From the NCBI GenBank assembly GCA_018883305.1, contig VEQI01000029.1, positions 1 through 16,826 on the forward strand: a stretch of DNA of 16,826 nt, given 5' to 3'. Origin of the DNA: Limnohabitans sp. GTDB taxonomy: Bacteria; Pseudomonadota; Gammaproteobacteria; Burkholderiales; Burkholderiaceae_C. This document shows, piece by piece, positions 7,511 through 14,210 of the stretch (position 1 is its first letter; the number at the start of each line of letters is the position of its first letter). The notes beneath the pieces are model-generated. The model had not been told where the DNA came from. It did no database searches and saw nothing but the letters and a program-made list of their open reading frames with translations. A program made the position numbers and the translations under genes.

Positions 7511-8220
7511 GTCACCTGTTTGAATTGCAAGGCCTGGGACTGTCCTTTGGCGCGCATGCCGCCTTGCAGGACATTCACTTGCGCGTCACGCGGGGCGAGC
7601 GCCTGGCGTTGATTGGGGCCAATGGCTGTGGCAAGAGTTCTCTGTTGCGCGTGATGCACGGCTTGTTGCCCCCCACCAGCGGGGCATTGCGGCGTGACCT
7701 CTCGCTGAGGCAAGCCATGTTGTTTCAGCGTCCTCATATGCTGCGCACCCAGGCCTGGCGTCATGTGGCGCTGGGGCTGTGGCTGTCGGGGCAACCTTGG
7801 GGCGTAGCACGTGAGCGCGCCTGGCAGGCCTTGGCTCGGGTGGGTCTGCAGGGCGTGGCCCAGCAGCCCGCGCAAACCCTCTCCGGTGGTCAACAGCAGC
7901 GTTTGGCGCTGGCACGCGCCTGGGCCTTGGAGCCCGAGGTGTTGTTTCTGGACGAGCCAACCGCCAGTCTGGATCCCCATGCCAAGCGCGAGGTCGAGTC
8001 GCTGGTGCAGGACTTCGCCCAAGGTACCAATCCGGACCGCCCCGTGACCCTCATTTTCAGCAGCCACAACCTGGGACAGGTCAAGCGGTTGGCCACCCGC
8101 GTGGTGTATCTGGAGGGCGGGCGCATCCTGGCAGACCTGCCCACCGAGTCATTTTTTCAAGGGCCGCTGGAACGCACGCATCCACAAGCCCATTTGTTTG
8201 TGAAAGGGGAAACCGTATGA
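7507..8220 (+). CDS. tupC: tungstate/molybdate ABC transporter ATP-binding protein
   Basis: The cytosolic ATPase that powers the TupB permease, 237 residues. All ABC motifs are present: Walker A GANGCGKS (37-44), Q-loop around LFQRPHML, signature LSGGQ (125-129), Walker B LFLDEP with Asp149-Glu150, D-loop SLD, and a switch histidine in SSHN. Its length matches a bare nucleotide-binding domain without the C-terminal MOP/TOBE domain that ModC proteins carry, which favours the Tup over the Mod type. The start ATG (7507-7509) overlaps the tupB stop by 4 nt, and its own TGA overlaps the tupA ATG by 4 nt, so the three genes form one tightly coupled operon. An in-frame start at 7396 would only add a leader translated from the tupB region and is rejected. 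Confidence 0.93.
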   Translation: MSHLFELQGLGLSFGAHAALQDIHLRVTRGERLALIGANGCGKSSLLRVMHGLLPPTSGALRRDLSLRQAMLFQRPHMLRTQAWRHVALGLWLSGQPWGVARERAWQALARVGLQGVAQQPAQTLSGGQQQRLALARAWALEPEVLFLDEPTASLDPHAKREVESLVQDFAQGTNPDRPVTLIFSSHNLGQVKRLATRVVYLEGGRILADLPTESFFQGPLERTHPQAHLFVKGETV

Positions 8221-9071
8221 ACTGCATGAATAACGCCTGGATGTCTCACTTGCGTCGCCGTCTGTGCCAGGCGTTGGGTTTGTCTGCGCTGGTGACCATG
8301 TTTGCGCTTTCTTTCAGCCAGGTGGCCGCTCAAGCGCAGCCGCTGGTGATGGCCTCGACCACCTCCACCGAGCAATCGGGATTGTTCGGTCATCTGTTGC
8401 CAGCCTTTCGACAGGCCTCGGGACTGGATGTGAAAGTGGTGGCCCTGGGCACGGGCCAGGCGCTGGACATGGGTCGACGCGGCGATGCCGATGTGCTGTT
8501 TGTGCATGACCAGGCGGCCGAGGAGAAGTTTGTGGCGGATGGCTTTGGCGTGCGTCGCTACCCGGTGATGTACAACGACTTTGTGTTGGTGGGGCCCTCG
8601 GCAGATCCCGCGGGAACCCGAGGCAAGGACATCTTGGCGGCACTGCGCAAATTGGCCGCCACGCAGGCATCCTTCGTTTCCCGTGGTGACAACAGTGGCA
8701 CACATGCCGCTGAACTGCGTTACTGGAAATTGGCTGGAGTGGAGAACAAGGGCCAGGGTTACAAGGCCTGTGGTTGCGGCATGGGTCCGGCGCTCAACAT
8801 CGCGGCCTCCAGTCAGGCCTACGCGCTGACCGACCGGGGTACCTGGCTGAGTTTCAAGAACCGCGAGGGATTGTCGGTGCTGGTGGAGGGCGATACCCGG
8901 TTGTTCAATCAGTATGGCGTCATCGCGGTGAATCCTGCCCGTCATCCCCATGTGAAAACCACGCAGGCACAGCAATTCATCGATTGGGTGGTGTCACCCG
9001 CCGGGCAGGCCAGCATTGCGGCCTACAAGGTGGGGGGCGAGACCCTGTTCTTCCCTAACGCCAAACCGTGA
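8217..9071 (+). CDS. tupA: tungstate-binding periplasmic protein
   Basis: The receptor that captures tungstate (or molybdate) in the periplasm for TupBC, 284 residues. It has a Sec-type signal peptide: Arg-rich residues 12-15, a hydrophobic core about 19-37, and probable cleavage near AAQAQ (37-41). The mature protein opens ASTTSTEQSGL (46-56) and later has SRGDNSGTH (155-163). Both blocks are hallmarks of the TupA class and supply anion-binding Ser/Thr/Arg residues in the family. I chose ATG 8217 because of its 4-nt overlap with the tupC stop; Met4 and Met9 are alternatives that keep most of the signal. Tungstate over molybdate is inferred from the TupA-type motifs; the sequence alone does not prove selectivity. 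Confidence 0.92.
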   Translation: MNCMNNAWMSHLRRRLCQALGLSALVTMFALSFSQVAAQAQPLVMASTTSTEQSGLFGHLLPAFRQASGLDVKVVALGTGQALDMGRRGDADVLFVHDQAAEEKFVADGFGVRRYPVMYNDFVLVGPSADPAGTRGKDILAALRKLAATQASFVSRGDNSGTHAAELRYWKLAGVENKGQGYKACGCGMGPALNIAASSQAYALTDRGTWLSFKNREGLSVLVEGDTRLFNQYGVIAVNPARHPHVKTTQAQQFIDWVVSPAGQASIAAYKVGGETLFFPNAKP

Positions 9072-9105
9072 TGTTGCCTGGAGCGCGAGCCGCCGCCTTT
9101 GTTTG

Positions 9106-9125
9106 ATGGCTGGTTAACCAGCCAT
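9106..9125. other. 20-bp perfect palindrome between tupA and coxS
   Basis: ATGGCTGGTTAACCAGCCAT is its own reverse complement over 20 bp. It lies 34 nt after the tupA stop and 115 nt before the coxS start. No T run follows, so a classical terminator is unlikely. A dimeric regulator site for the cox operon or an mRNA 3'-end hairpin for tup are the two sensible readings. Confidence 0.6.
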
Positions 9126-9155
9126 GCGCCCGGCGAAAGTCCCGTGCGTGCCACC

Positions 9156-9179
9156 CGGGTCAACCGACCCGCTTAGAAT
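9156..9179 (+). promoter_or_regulatory. possible coxS promoter region with small inverted repeat
   Basis: CGGGTC (9156-9161) and GACCCG (9166-9171) form a 6-bp inverted repeat with a 4-nt loop. TAGAAT (9174-9179) follows directly and matches 5 of 6 bases of a -10 box, 61 bp before coxS. No acceptable -35 lies 17 bp upstream, so a factor-dependent promoter or a coincidence is equally possible. Confidence 0.3.
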
Positions 9180-9194
9180 GCCCTGATGATTTGT

Positions 9195-9219
9195 CTGCCT
9201 GCCGGGCACCGCCGGGCAG
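9195..9219 (+). other. hairpin with direct repeats in the coxS leader
   Basis: CTGCC (9195-9199) pairs with GGCAG (9215-9219), and the stem can be extended by a T-G and a G-C pair. Inside it GCCGGGCA occurs twice, at 9201-9208 and 9211-9218. The stem ends 9 nt before the Shine-Dalgarno GGAG (9229-9232), so it could influence translation start. Only the structure is seen. Confidence 0.35.
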
Positions 9220-9239
9220 GGCCACACTGGAGACTAGGC

Positions 9240-9680
9240 ATGCGCATTCAATTTGAAGTCAACGGAAAACCGGTGTCCATTGACACCGCGTCCAATACGC
9301 TGCTGGTGCAAGCGCTGCGAGGCGAGCTGCAACTCACCGGCACCCACGTGGGTTGCGACACCGCCCAGTGCGGCGCCTGCACGGTGTTGGTGGATGGCCG
9401 CTCCATCAAGTCTTGCAACGTCCTGGCCGCGCAAGTGGATGGCAGCAAGATCACCACCATTGAAGGTCTGGCTGGCGCCGATGGCGCGCTGCACCCGATG
9501 CAAGCGGCCTTCAAGGAATGCCATGGCCTGCAATGCGGCTTTTGCACCTCGGGCATGGTCATGAGTGCCATCGATCTGTGCCAGCGCCATCCCCAGGCCA
9601 GTGAAGCCGAGATCCGCGAACAGCTGGAAGGCAACCTGTGCCGTTGCACCGGCTACCAAAACATCGTCCAGGCTGTGTAG
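9240..9680 (+). CDS. coxS: CO-dehydrogenase-like molybdenum hydroxylase, 2Fe-2S small subunit (ends at a probable premature amber stop)
   Basis: The small subunit of xanthine-oxidase-family hydroxylases carries two [2Fe-2S] clusters that pass electrons from the molybdenum centre to FAD. In the 146 residues all eight ligands are present: Cys39, Cys44, Cys47 and Cys59 (plant-ferredoxin type), and Cys99, Cys102, Cys134 and Cys136 (C-x2-C, C-x-C) of the four-helix domain. The start ATG 9240 has GGAG at 9229-9232, 7 nt upstream; an earlier in-frame ATG at 9186 adds a non-family leader. The TAG at 9678-9680 comes straight after NIVQAV. The frame continues QGAAAMKA to TGA at 9705-9707, which looks like the normal family ending, so the stop probably replaced a CAG. 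All cluster ligands lie before it, so the fold may survive. The catalytic subunit gene that should be nearby is missing. Confidence 0.92.
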   Translation: MRIQFEVNGKPVSIDTASNTLLVQALRGELQLTGTHVGCDTAQCGACTVLVDGRSIKSCNVLAAQVDGSKITTIEGLAGADGALHPMQAAFKECHGLQCGFCTSGMVMSAIDLCQRHPQASEAEIREQLEGNLCRCTGYQNIVQAV

Positions 9681-9742
9681 CAAGGCGCGGCCGCCATGAA
9701 GGCCTGAGCCACGGGCACGACCAGCGATCAAGGACCTCACCC
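9681..9742 (+). other. junction where coxL would be expected; remnant coxS tail only
   Basis: These 62 bp separate the coxS amber stop from the coxM start. The first 27 bp (9681-9707) continue the coxS frame as QGAAAMKA plus TGA. The rest contains the coxM Shine-Dalgarno AAGGA (9730-9734) and no recognisable piece of a roughly 780-residue CoxL. No other reading frame in the window is large enough to encode it. Confidence 0.75.
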
Positions 9743-10537
9743 ATGTATACCTTTACCTACGAGCGCCCCACCACATTGGCCGAAGCCCAACGCCTGATTG
9801 CGGCTGGCGGCCAGGCCCTGGCCGGTGGTCAGACCCTGTTGGCGTCCATGAAGCAACGTCTGGCCAGCCCCGAGCAGTTGGTGGACCTGGGCCGTGTGGC
9901 CGAACTGCAAGGCGTGTGCCAAGAGGGGCAGTCCTTGGTGATTGGCGCCATGACCTGTCATGCCGACGTCGCCGCGAATGCCCTGGTGAAACAGCACATC
10001 CCGGGTTTGGCCGAATTGGCTGGCCAGATTGGCGACAAACAAATCCGCGCCATCGGCACCCTGGGGGGCTCGGTGGCCAACAATGACCCGGCGGCCTGCT
10101 ACCCCAGCGCCGTGCTGGCCTTGGATGCCACCATTCACACCACTCAGCGCAAGATCGCAGCGGCTGATTTTTTCCAGGGCATGTACAGCACGGCCTTGGA
10201 AGCCGGTGAGTTGATCACCGCCATCAGCTTTCCCATTCCTGCAAAGTCGGTCTACCTCAAGTTCATGCAGCCGGCCTCGCGTTTCGCGTTGGTGGGCGTG
10301 TTTGTGGCCAAGACGACTACTGGTGTGCGTGTGGCGGTCACCGGTGCGGCCTCCGGTGGCGTCTTTCGTCATGCCGACCTGGAAGCGGCGTTGAACCAGA
10401 GCTTCACGCCCGCAGCGGCGGCGGCTGTTCGTATCGATGCCACTGATCTGAATGCTGACTTGCACGCCAGCGCCGATTACCGAGCCCACCTCATCGGGGT
10501 GCTGACCCAGCGCGCAGTGCAACAACTCGGCGCCTGA
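9743..10537 (+). CDS. coxM: CO-dehydrogenase-like molybdenum hydroxylase, FAD-binding medium subunit
   Basis: The flavoprotein subunit that accepts electrons from the iron-sulfur subunit and passes them to an acceptor such as quinone. It has 264 residues. The N-terminus YTFTYERPTTLAEA and the two FAD pyrophosphate-binding motifs AGGQT (27-31) and TLGGSVANNDPA (106-117) are the signatures of the CoxM/XdhB family. A C-terminal CO-dehydrogenase flavoprotein domain (about 170-264) completes it, and the size is within the family's usual range, if slightly short. I chose ATG 9743 because AAGGA (9730-9734) is 8 nt upstream and the family start is exact; a longer frame from 9638 overlaps coxS out of phase. 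coxD starts 16 nt after its stop, so the genes are an operon. It lacks its large-subunit partner here. Confidence 0.93.
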   Translation: MYTFTYERPTTLAEAQRLIAAGGQALAGGQTLLASMKQRLASPEQLVDLGRVAELQGVCQEGQSLVIGAMTCHADVAANALVKQHIPGLAELAGQIGDKQIRAIGTLGGSVANNDPAACYPSAVLALDATIHTTQRKIAAADFFQGMYSTALEAGELITAISFPIPAKSVYLKFMQPASRFALVGVFVAKTTTGVRVAVTGAASGGVFRHADLEAALNQSFTPAAAAAVRIDATDLNADLHASADYRAHLIGVLTQRAVQQLGA

Positions 10538-10553
10538 GCGCGCCAGAGGCGGC

Positions 10554-11432
10554 ATGACCTCGATCGATGACCTGATCCAGGCCCTGCAGGCCGAAGGCTA
10601 CGAGCCCGATCGCCGCTTGGCCATGGCCGTGTTCCTGGCGCTGAAACTCCAGCGCCCACTGTTGCTGGAGGGCGAGCCCGGCGTTGGCAAGACCGAGCTG
10701 GCCAAGGCGCTCACACGCGTGTTGCAACGCCAACTGATCCGCTTGCAGTGCTATGACGGCATGGAGTTGCGAGAAGCCCTGTACGAATGGAACTATGCGG
10801 CCCAGATGCTGCACATGCGCGCGGCGCAGGGCGCTGCTGAACCGGATCAGATCGAGCGTGAGGTCTATCAGCCCCGTTACCTGATCAAGCGCCCCTTGCT
10901 GCAAGCCTTGCAAACGCCCGAACCGGGCGCCTTGTTGTTGATCGACGAAGTGGATCGCGCCGATGAGCCCTTCGAGGCCTTCTTGCTGGAATACCTGGGC
11001 GAGTACCAGGTGAGCGTTCCCGAGCTGGGCACGGTGCAGGCACTGGCCCGACCGGTCACCATCCTCACCAGCAACCGCACACGTGACCTGCATGACGCGG
11101 TCAAGCGCCGCTGTCTTTACCACTGGATGGATTACCCCGACCGTGAGCGTGAACTCGCCATCGTGCGTCGTCAGGTGCCTCAGGCCAGCGAAGCCTTGTC
11201 CACTCAGGTGGCGCAGGTGCTGGCGCGCCTGCGTGGGCCCGAGTGGGCTGATCAATTCCAGCGTCATCCCGGCATTGCTGAAACCGTGGAGTGGTCGCGA
11301 GCGCTGGTGGCGCTGGGGCGTCAATCGATCGATCCTGAAGTATTGGCCCAGACCGCGGGCTTGCTCTACAAACAGCGCGAAGACATCGACACCCTGAGCC
11401 AGGCGGCGGCGTCGGTGCTTCAGCCCGCCTGA
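10554..11432 (+). CDS. coxD: MoxR-family AAA+ ATPase (CoxD-like maturation factor)
   Basis: A cytosolic AAA+ ATPase of 292 residues. Walker A is GEPGVGKT (40-47), Walker B is LLLIDEVD with Asp131-Glu132, and a sensor-1 Asn lies in TSNRTRD; the lid domain follows. In Oligotropha, CoxD is needed to build the Cu-S-Mo active site of CO dehydrogenase. In the wider family MoxR ATPases act with a VWA protein as a chaperone pair, and here the VWA gene coxE follows 18 nt later. The start ATG 10554 has AGAGG 4 nt upstream. The sequence is intact in every motif, so selection on ATPase function appears to have been kept even though the client large subunit is not encoded beside it. Confidence 0.92.
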   Translation: MTSIDDLIQALQAEGYEPDRRLAMAVFLALKLQRPLLLEGEPGVGKTELAKALTRVLQRQLIRLQCYDGMELREALYEWNYAAQMLHMRAAQGAAEPDQIEREVYQPRYLIKRPLLQALQTPEPGALLLIDEVDRADEPFEAFLLEYLGEYQVSVPELGTVQALARPVTILTSNRTRDLHDAVKRRCLYHWMDYPDRERELAIVRRQVPQASEALSTQVAQVLARLRGPEWADQFQRHPGIAETVEWSRALVALGRQSIDPEVLAQTAGLLYKQREDIDTLSQAAASVLQPA

Positions 11433-11450
11433 GGCGCCTCGCCTCCTGTC

Positions 11451-12617
11451 ATGCCAGTCGCGGACAACCTCCTGGGTTTTGGCCGTGCCCTGCGGCGTGC
11501 CGGTGTCCCGGTGGACAGTTCCCGGATTGCCCTGGCCCAGCAAGCCCTGGTTTGGGTGGATTGGTCCCGTCGTGGCGACGTCAGTGACGCGCTGGAGGCC
11601 GTGTTGGTCAGCCGCCAGAGCGACCGCGAGGTGTTCCATGAGCTCTTCGCACGTTTCTTTCAGGCGCCCGTGAATGCGGGGCTGCCCTGGTCGTTGGCGT
11701 CGTCAGGCGCCGACACGCAGGGCGGCGAAGTGCCCCAGGCCCCGCAGCGTGCACTGGACGCGCTGGCTTCGGCGGTGATGCTTCCACCAGTTCCGCCGGA
11801 GAGTCAGGATCAGGATGATGAGCCGGCGATCGATGCCCGCTTCAGTGCCAGCCAGCGTGCCCACTTGCAGCAAGCGGATTTCCGTACCCTGGACGCCTGG
11901 GAGTATCGTCAGGTGGAGCGCTGGGCGCGCGACATTCGCAGTGCCATGCCCACCCAGCCGGGGCGACGTACCCGCGCGGGCACGCGCGGCGCCCAGTTGC
12001 ATTGGCCGCGTGCGCTGCGTGAGGCGGCACGGTTAGAAGGCGAGGTGGTGCGTCTGCCCAAACGCACCCGGCGTGAGCAGCCCTTGCCTTTATTGCTGTT
12101 GATCGACGTGTCCGGCTCCATGGAGCGTTACACCCGCTTGCTGATGGCGTTTTTGCACGCGGCCACCCGGCAGGCGCGTCGGCGAGACGTCTTTGCCATG
12201 GGGACGGGGTTGACTGATCTCAGCACGGCCTTTCGGCATGCCGATACGGATCGCATGCTGGTCGAGGCCTCGCGGCGCATCCCCGATTTTGCCGGCGGCA
12301 CGCGCCTGGGACCTGCCTTGCAAGACTTGCTGCGTGGTCATGGCCGCCGATTGGTGGGCCGCCGCACCGTCACCCTGCTGATCACCGATGGGCTGGACAC
12401 GGGCGAGCCGCAGGTGCTGGACGCCGCGCTGGCCGGGCTCAAACGGCACACGGGGCGCCTGCTGTGGCTCAACCCCATGTTGCGTTTTGGTGGCTATCAA
12501 CCCTTGGCACGAGGGGCCCGTGTCCTGCACAGGCAGGTTGACGCCATGCTCCCGGTTCATAATCTCGAATCTTTGCAGTCCCTGGCGCAGACCCTGCAAC
12601 GTTTATTGCAGGTCTGA
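11451..12617 (+). CDS. coxE: VWA-domain protein, CoxE family
   Basis: CoxE is the von Willebrand A partner of the MoxR ATPase and is involved in maturation of CO-dehydrogenase-type enzymes. It has 388 residues. The N-terminal half (1-210) is the CoxE-specific helical region, with the conserved end REQPLPLLLLIDVSGSM; the VWA domain runs about 212-388. The metal-ion-dependent adhesion site is complete by eye: DxSxS at Asp219, Ser221 and Ser223, a Thr in GGTRLG, and an Asp in ITDGLD. No signal peptide is present, so it acts in the cytosol. The ATG at 11451 has no strong Shine-Dalgarno; its 18-nt distance from coxD suggests coupled expression. Codon use matches the operon. Confidence 0.9.
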   Translation: MPVADNLLGFGRALRRAGVPVDSSRIALAQQALVWVDWSRRGDVSDALEAVLVSRQSDREVFHELFARFFQAPVNAGLPWSLASSGADTQGGEVPQAPQRALDALASAVMLPPVPPESQDQDDEPAIDARFSASQRAHLQQADFRTLDAWEYRQVERWARDIRSAMPTQPGRRTRAGTRGAQLHWPRALREAARLEGEVVRLPKRTRREQPLPLLLLIDVSGSMERYTRLLMAFLHAATRQARRRDVFAMGTGLTDLSTAFRHADTDRMLVEASRRIPDFAGGTRLGPALQDLLRGHGRRLVGRRTVTLLITDGLDTGEPQVLDAALAGLKRHTGRLLWLNPMLRFGGYQPLARGARVLHRQVDAMLPVHNLESLQSLAQTLQRLLQV

Positions 12618-12673
12618 AGACCGACTCACGCGCCGGGGCTGTCGCGTTCGATTCGATTTCCGGAGCCATTTCC

Positions 12674-13249
12674 ATGGACATGCAAGCCAGCCGTTCCCTC
12701 GCCATCACCCAGCAACAGGCATGGGAAGCCCTCAATGACCCCGCCATCCTCAAAGCCTGCATTCCCGGCTGCGACAAGCTGGAGAGCACCGGTGAGAACC
12801 AGTACGCCGTGGGCATGGCGCTCAAGATTGGCCCCGTGTCGGCCAAGTTCAGTGGCAAGATTCAATTGGCTGACCTCGCCCCCCCAGCCAGCTACACCCT
12901 GAGCTTTGAAGGGCAGGGCGGTGTGGCCGGATTTGGCAAGGGCACGGCCAGCGTGGCGCTGGTACCCACCGAGGCGGGGTGTGATCTGCAATACACCGTG
13001 CATGCCCAGGTGGGTGGCAAGATCGCTCAGTTGGGGCAGCGCCTGATCGATGGTGCGGCCAAGTCGTTGGCCGAGGATTTTTTCAAGCGTTTTGACGCTG
13101 CGGCTGCCGAGCGCTTTGCCGCCAGCCAACCCGCGGCGGCTGAGCCTGCACAGACCACCACCCCGGCGGCAGCCGGTCCCCTTCCCCTCTGGGTCTGGGG
13201 TGTGGGGTCCGCCGTGCTGGCCATCGCCGTCTGGTTTTTCTCTCGCTGA
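12674..13249 (+). CDS. coxG: CoxG-like SRPBCC protein with C-terminal membrane anchor
   Basis: CoxG proteins belong to the SRPBCC/START-like hydrophobic-pocket superfamily. In Oligotropha CoxG helps recruit CO dehydrogenase to the cytoplasmic membrane, and recent work on mycobacterial CO dehydrogenase links CoxG to quinone handling. Here 191 residues comprise a CoxG domain (about 1-150, with FSGKIQLADL and an FGKGTASVAL-type strand), an Ala/Pro-rich linker (about 150-168) and a single hydrophobic helix (about 170-190) ending FFSR. That arrangement predicts a cytosolic domain tethered by its C-terminus. The start ATG 12674 has GGAG (12662-12665) 8 nt upstream. It lies 56 nt after coxE and is the last clear member of the cox cluster. 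Confidence 0.9.
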   Translation: MDMQASRSLAITQQQAWEALNDPAILKACIPGCDKLESTGENQYAVGMALKIGPVSAKFSGKIQLADLAPPASYTLSFEGQGGVAGFGKGTASVALVPTEAGCDLQYTVHAQVGGKIAQLGQRLIDGAAKSLAEDFFKRFDAAAAERFAASQPAAAEPAQTTTPAAAGPLPLWVWGVGSAVLAIAVWFFSR

Positions 13250-13271
13250 CGTGTCGCCGCCACCGCTGGAC

Positions 13272-14195
13272 ATGCCGTCCAGTCTGCAACTTTCCTCCCG
13301 TTTGTTGTGCGTGGGCCATGTGGCGCTGGACTTGGCATTTGGTGTGCAGGCCTTTCCGTCTCAGCCCACCAAAACGCCGGCGCACAGTTTTCACCAGGGC
13401 GTGGGTGGCATGTCGGCCAACTCGGCGGTGGCCATTGCCCGCCTGGGTGCGCAAGTGCGCTTTGCCGGCCCCGTGGGGGATGACGCCTCGGTGGACATCT
13501 TTCGGGCCCATTTTCGGCGTGAAGGCGTGGATGCGTGTGGGTTGACCCCCACGCCAGGTCAAACCAGCTCGGTCTCCACCATCGTGATTGATGCGCGTGG
13601 TGAGCGCATGATCTTCAATCACCGTGGCAGCGCACTGACGGTGCCCCCGCCGTTTGACCCGTCCTGGCTGCAAGACACCCAGGTGCTGCTGACCGACCCC
13701 CGGTGTGTGGCCTGGGCTGAAGCTGCGTTGTTGGAGGCGCAGCGTCATCAGGTGACATGCCTGCTGGATGGGGATGTGGCGCCGCCGCAAGACCTGGCGC
13801 GTCTGTTACCTTTGGCCGATTGGGTGGCGTTTTCCGAACCTGGGTTGGCTGTGCAGCAACCGGGCGACCCTGAGCAAGCGCTGACACGCTTATGGTCCGT
13901 GGTGGGTGATCGGCCTCAGATGTTGCTGGTGACGCTGGGTGAGCGTGGCCTGTACTGGCAGCGACGGGGTCAGCCCGTGCGGCACTTGCCGGCTTTTGAG
14001 GTGCCACAAGTGCGCGACACCTTGGGCGCGGGGGACACTTTTCATGGCGCACTGGGGTTGGCCTTGACGCAGCGCTGGGATGATCTCACCGCCTTGCGCT
14101 TTGCGTCAGCTGCGGCGGCTTTGAAATGCCAGCGCGCCCCGGGCATACTGGGCGCACCACGTCTTCATGAGGTGCTGGCCTTGCTGAGCGCCTGA
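13272..14195 (+). CDS. PfkB/ribokinase-family sugar kinase
   Basis: An ATP-dependent kinase of 307 residues, probably acting on a sugar or nucleoside in the cytosol. The N-terminal signature GVGGMSANSAVAIARLG and the C-terminal signature DTLGAGDTF (249-257), with catalytic base Asp255, are both intact. The middle part (DARGERMIFNHRGSA, then LLTDPR) is loosely like YihV-type kinases, but the substrate cannot be named. I chose ATG 13272; an in-frame GTG at 13251, just past the coxG stop, is the alternative, and neither has a good Shine-Dalgarno. Longer starts would overlap coxG out of frame. Spacing suggests it is read through from the cox operon, which need not mean shared function. Confidence 0.88.
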   Translation: MPSSLQLSSRLLCVGHVALDLAFGVQAFPSQPTKTPAHSFHQGVGGMSANSAVAIARLGAQVRFAGPVGDDASVDIFRAHFRREGVDACGLTPTPGQTSSVSTIVIDARGERMIFNHRGSALTVPPPFDPSWLQDTQVLLTDPRCVAWAEAALLEAQRHQVTCLLDGDVAPPQDLARLLPLADWVAFSEPGLAVQQPGDPEQALTRLWSVVGDRPQMLLVTLGERGLYWQRRGQPVRHLPAFEVPQVRDTLGAGDTFHGALGLALTQRWDDLTALRFASAAAALKCQRAPGILGAPRLHEVLALLSA

Positions 14196-14210
14196 TCTGC
14201 GGGGACTGAC

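Noticed and set aside
8157..8975. 272-codon minus-strand frame opposite tupA
   Set aside because: TupA on the plus strand has a signal peptide, family motifs and 4-nt coupling to tupC; the opposite frame has none of these.
9638..9742. Upstream extension of coxM overlapping coxS
   Set aside because: The extra 35 residues come from the coxS sequence read out of phase; the start at 9743 has a good ribosome site and an exact family N-terminus.
9681..9742. Possible remnant of coxL between coxS and coxM
   Set aside because: Apart from the coxS tail and the coxM ribosome site, only about 20 bp remain, and they do not read as any CoxL segment in any frame.
10491..11639. 382-codon minus-strand frame across coxM/coxD/coxE
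   Set aside because: It is a shadow frame in GC-rich DNA. It spans three plus-strand genes with intact motifs and its own product has no recognisable domain.
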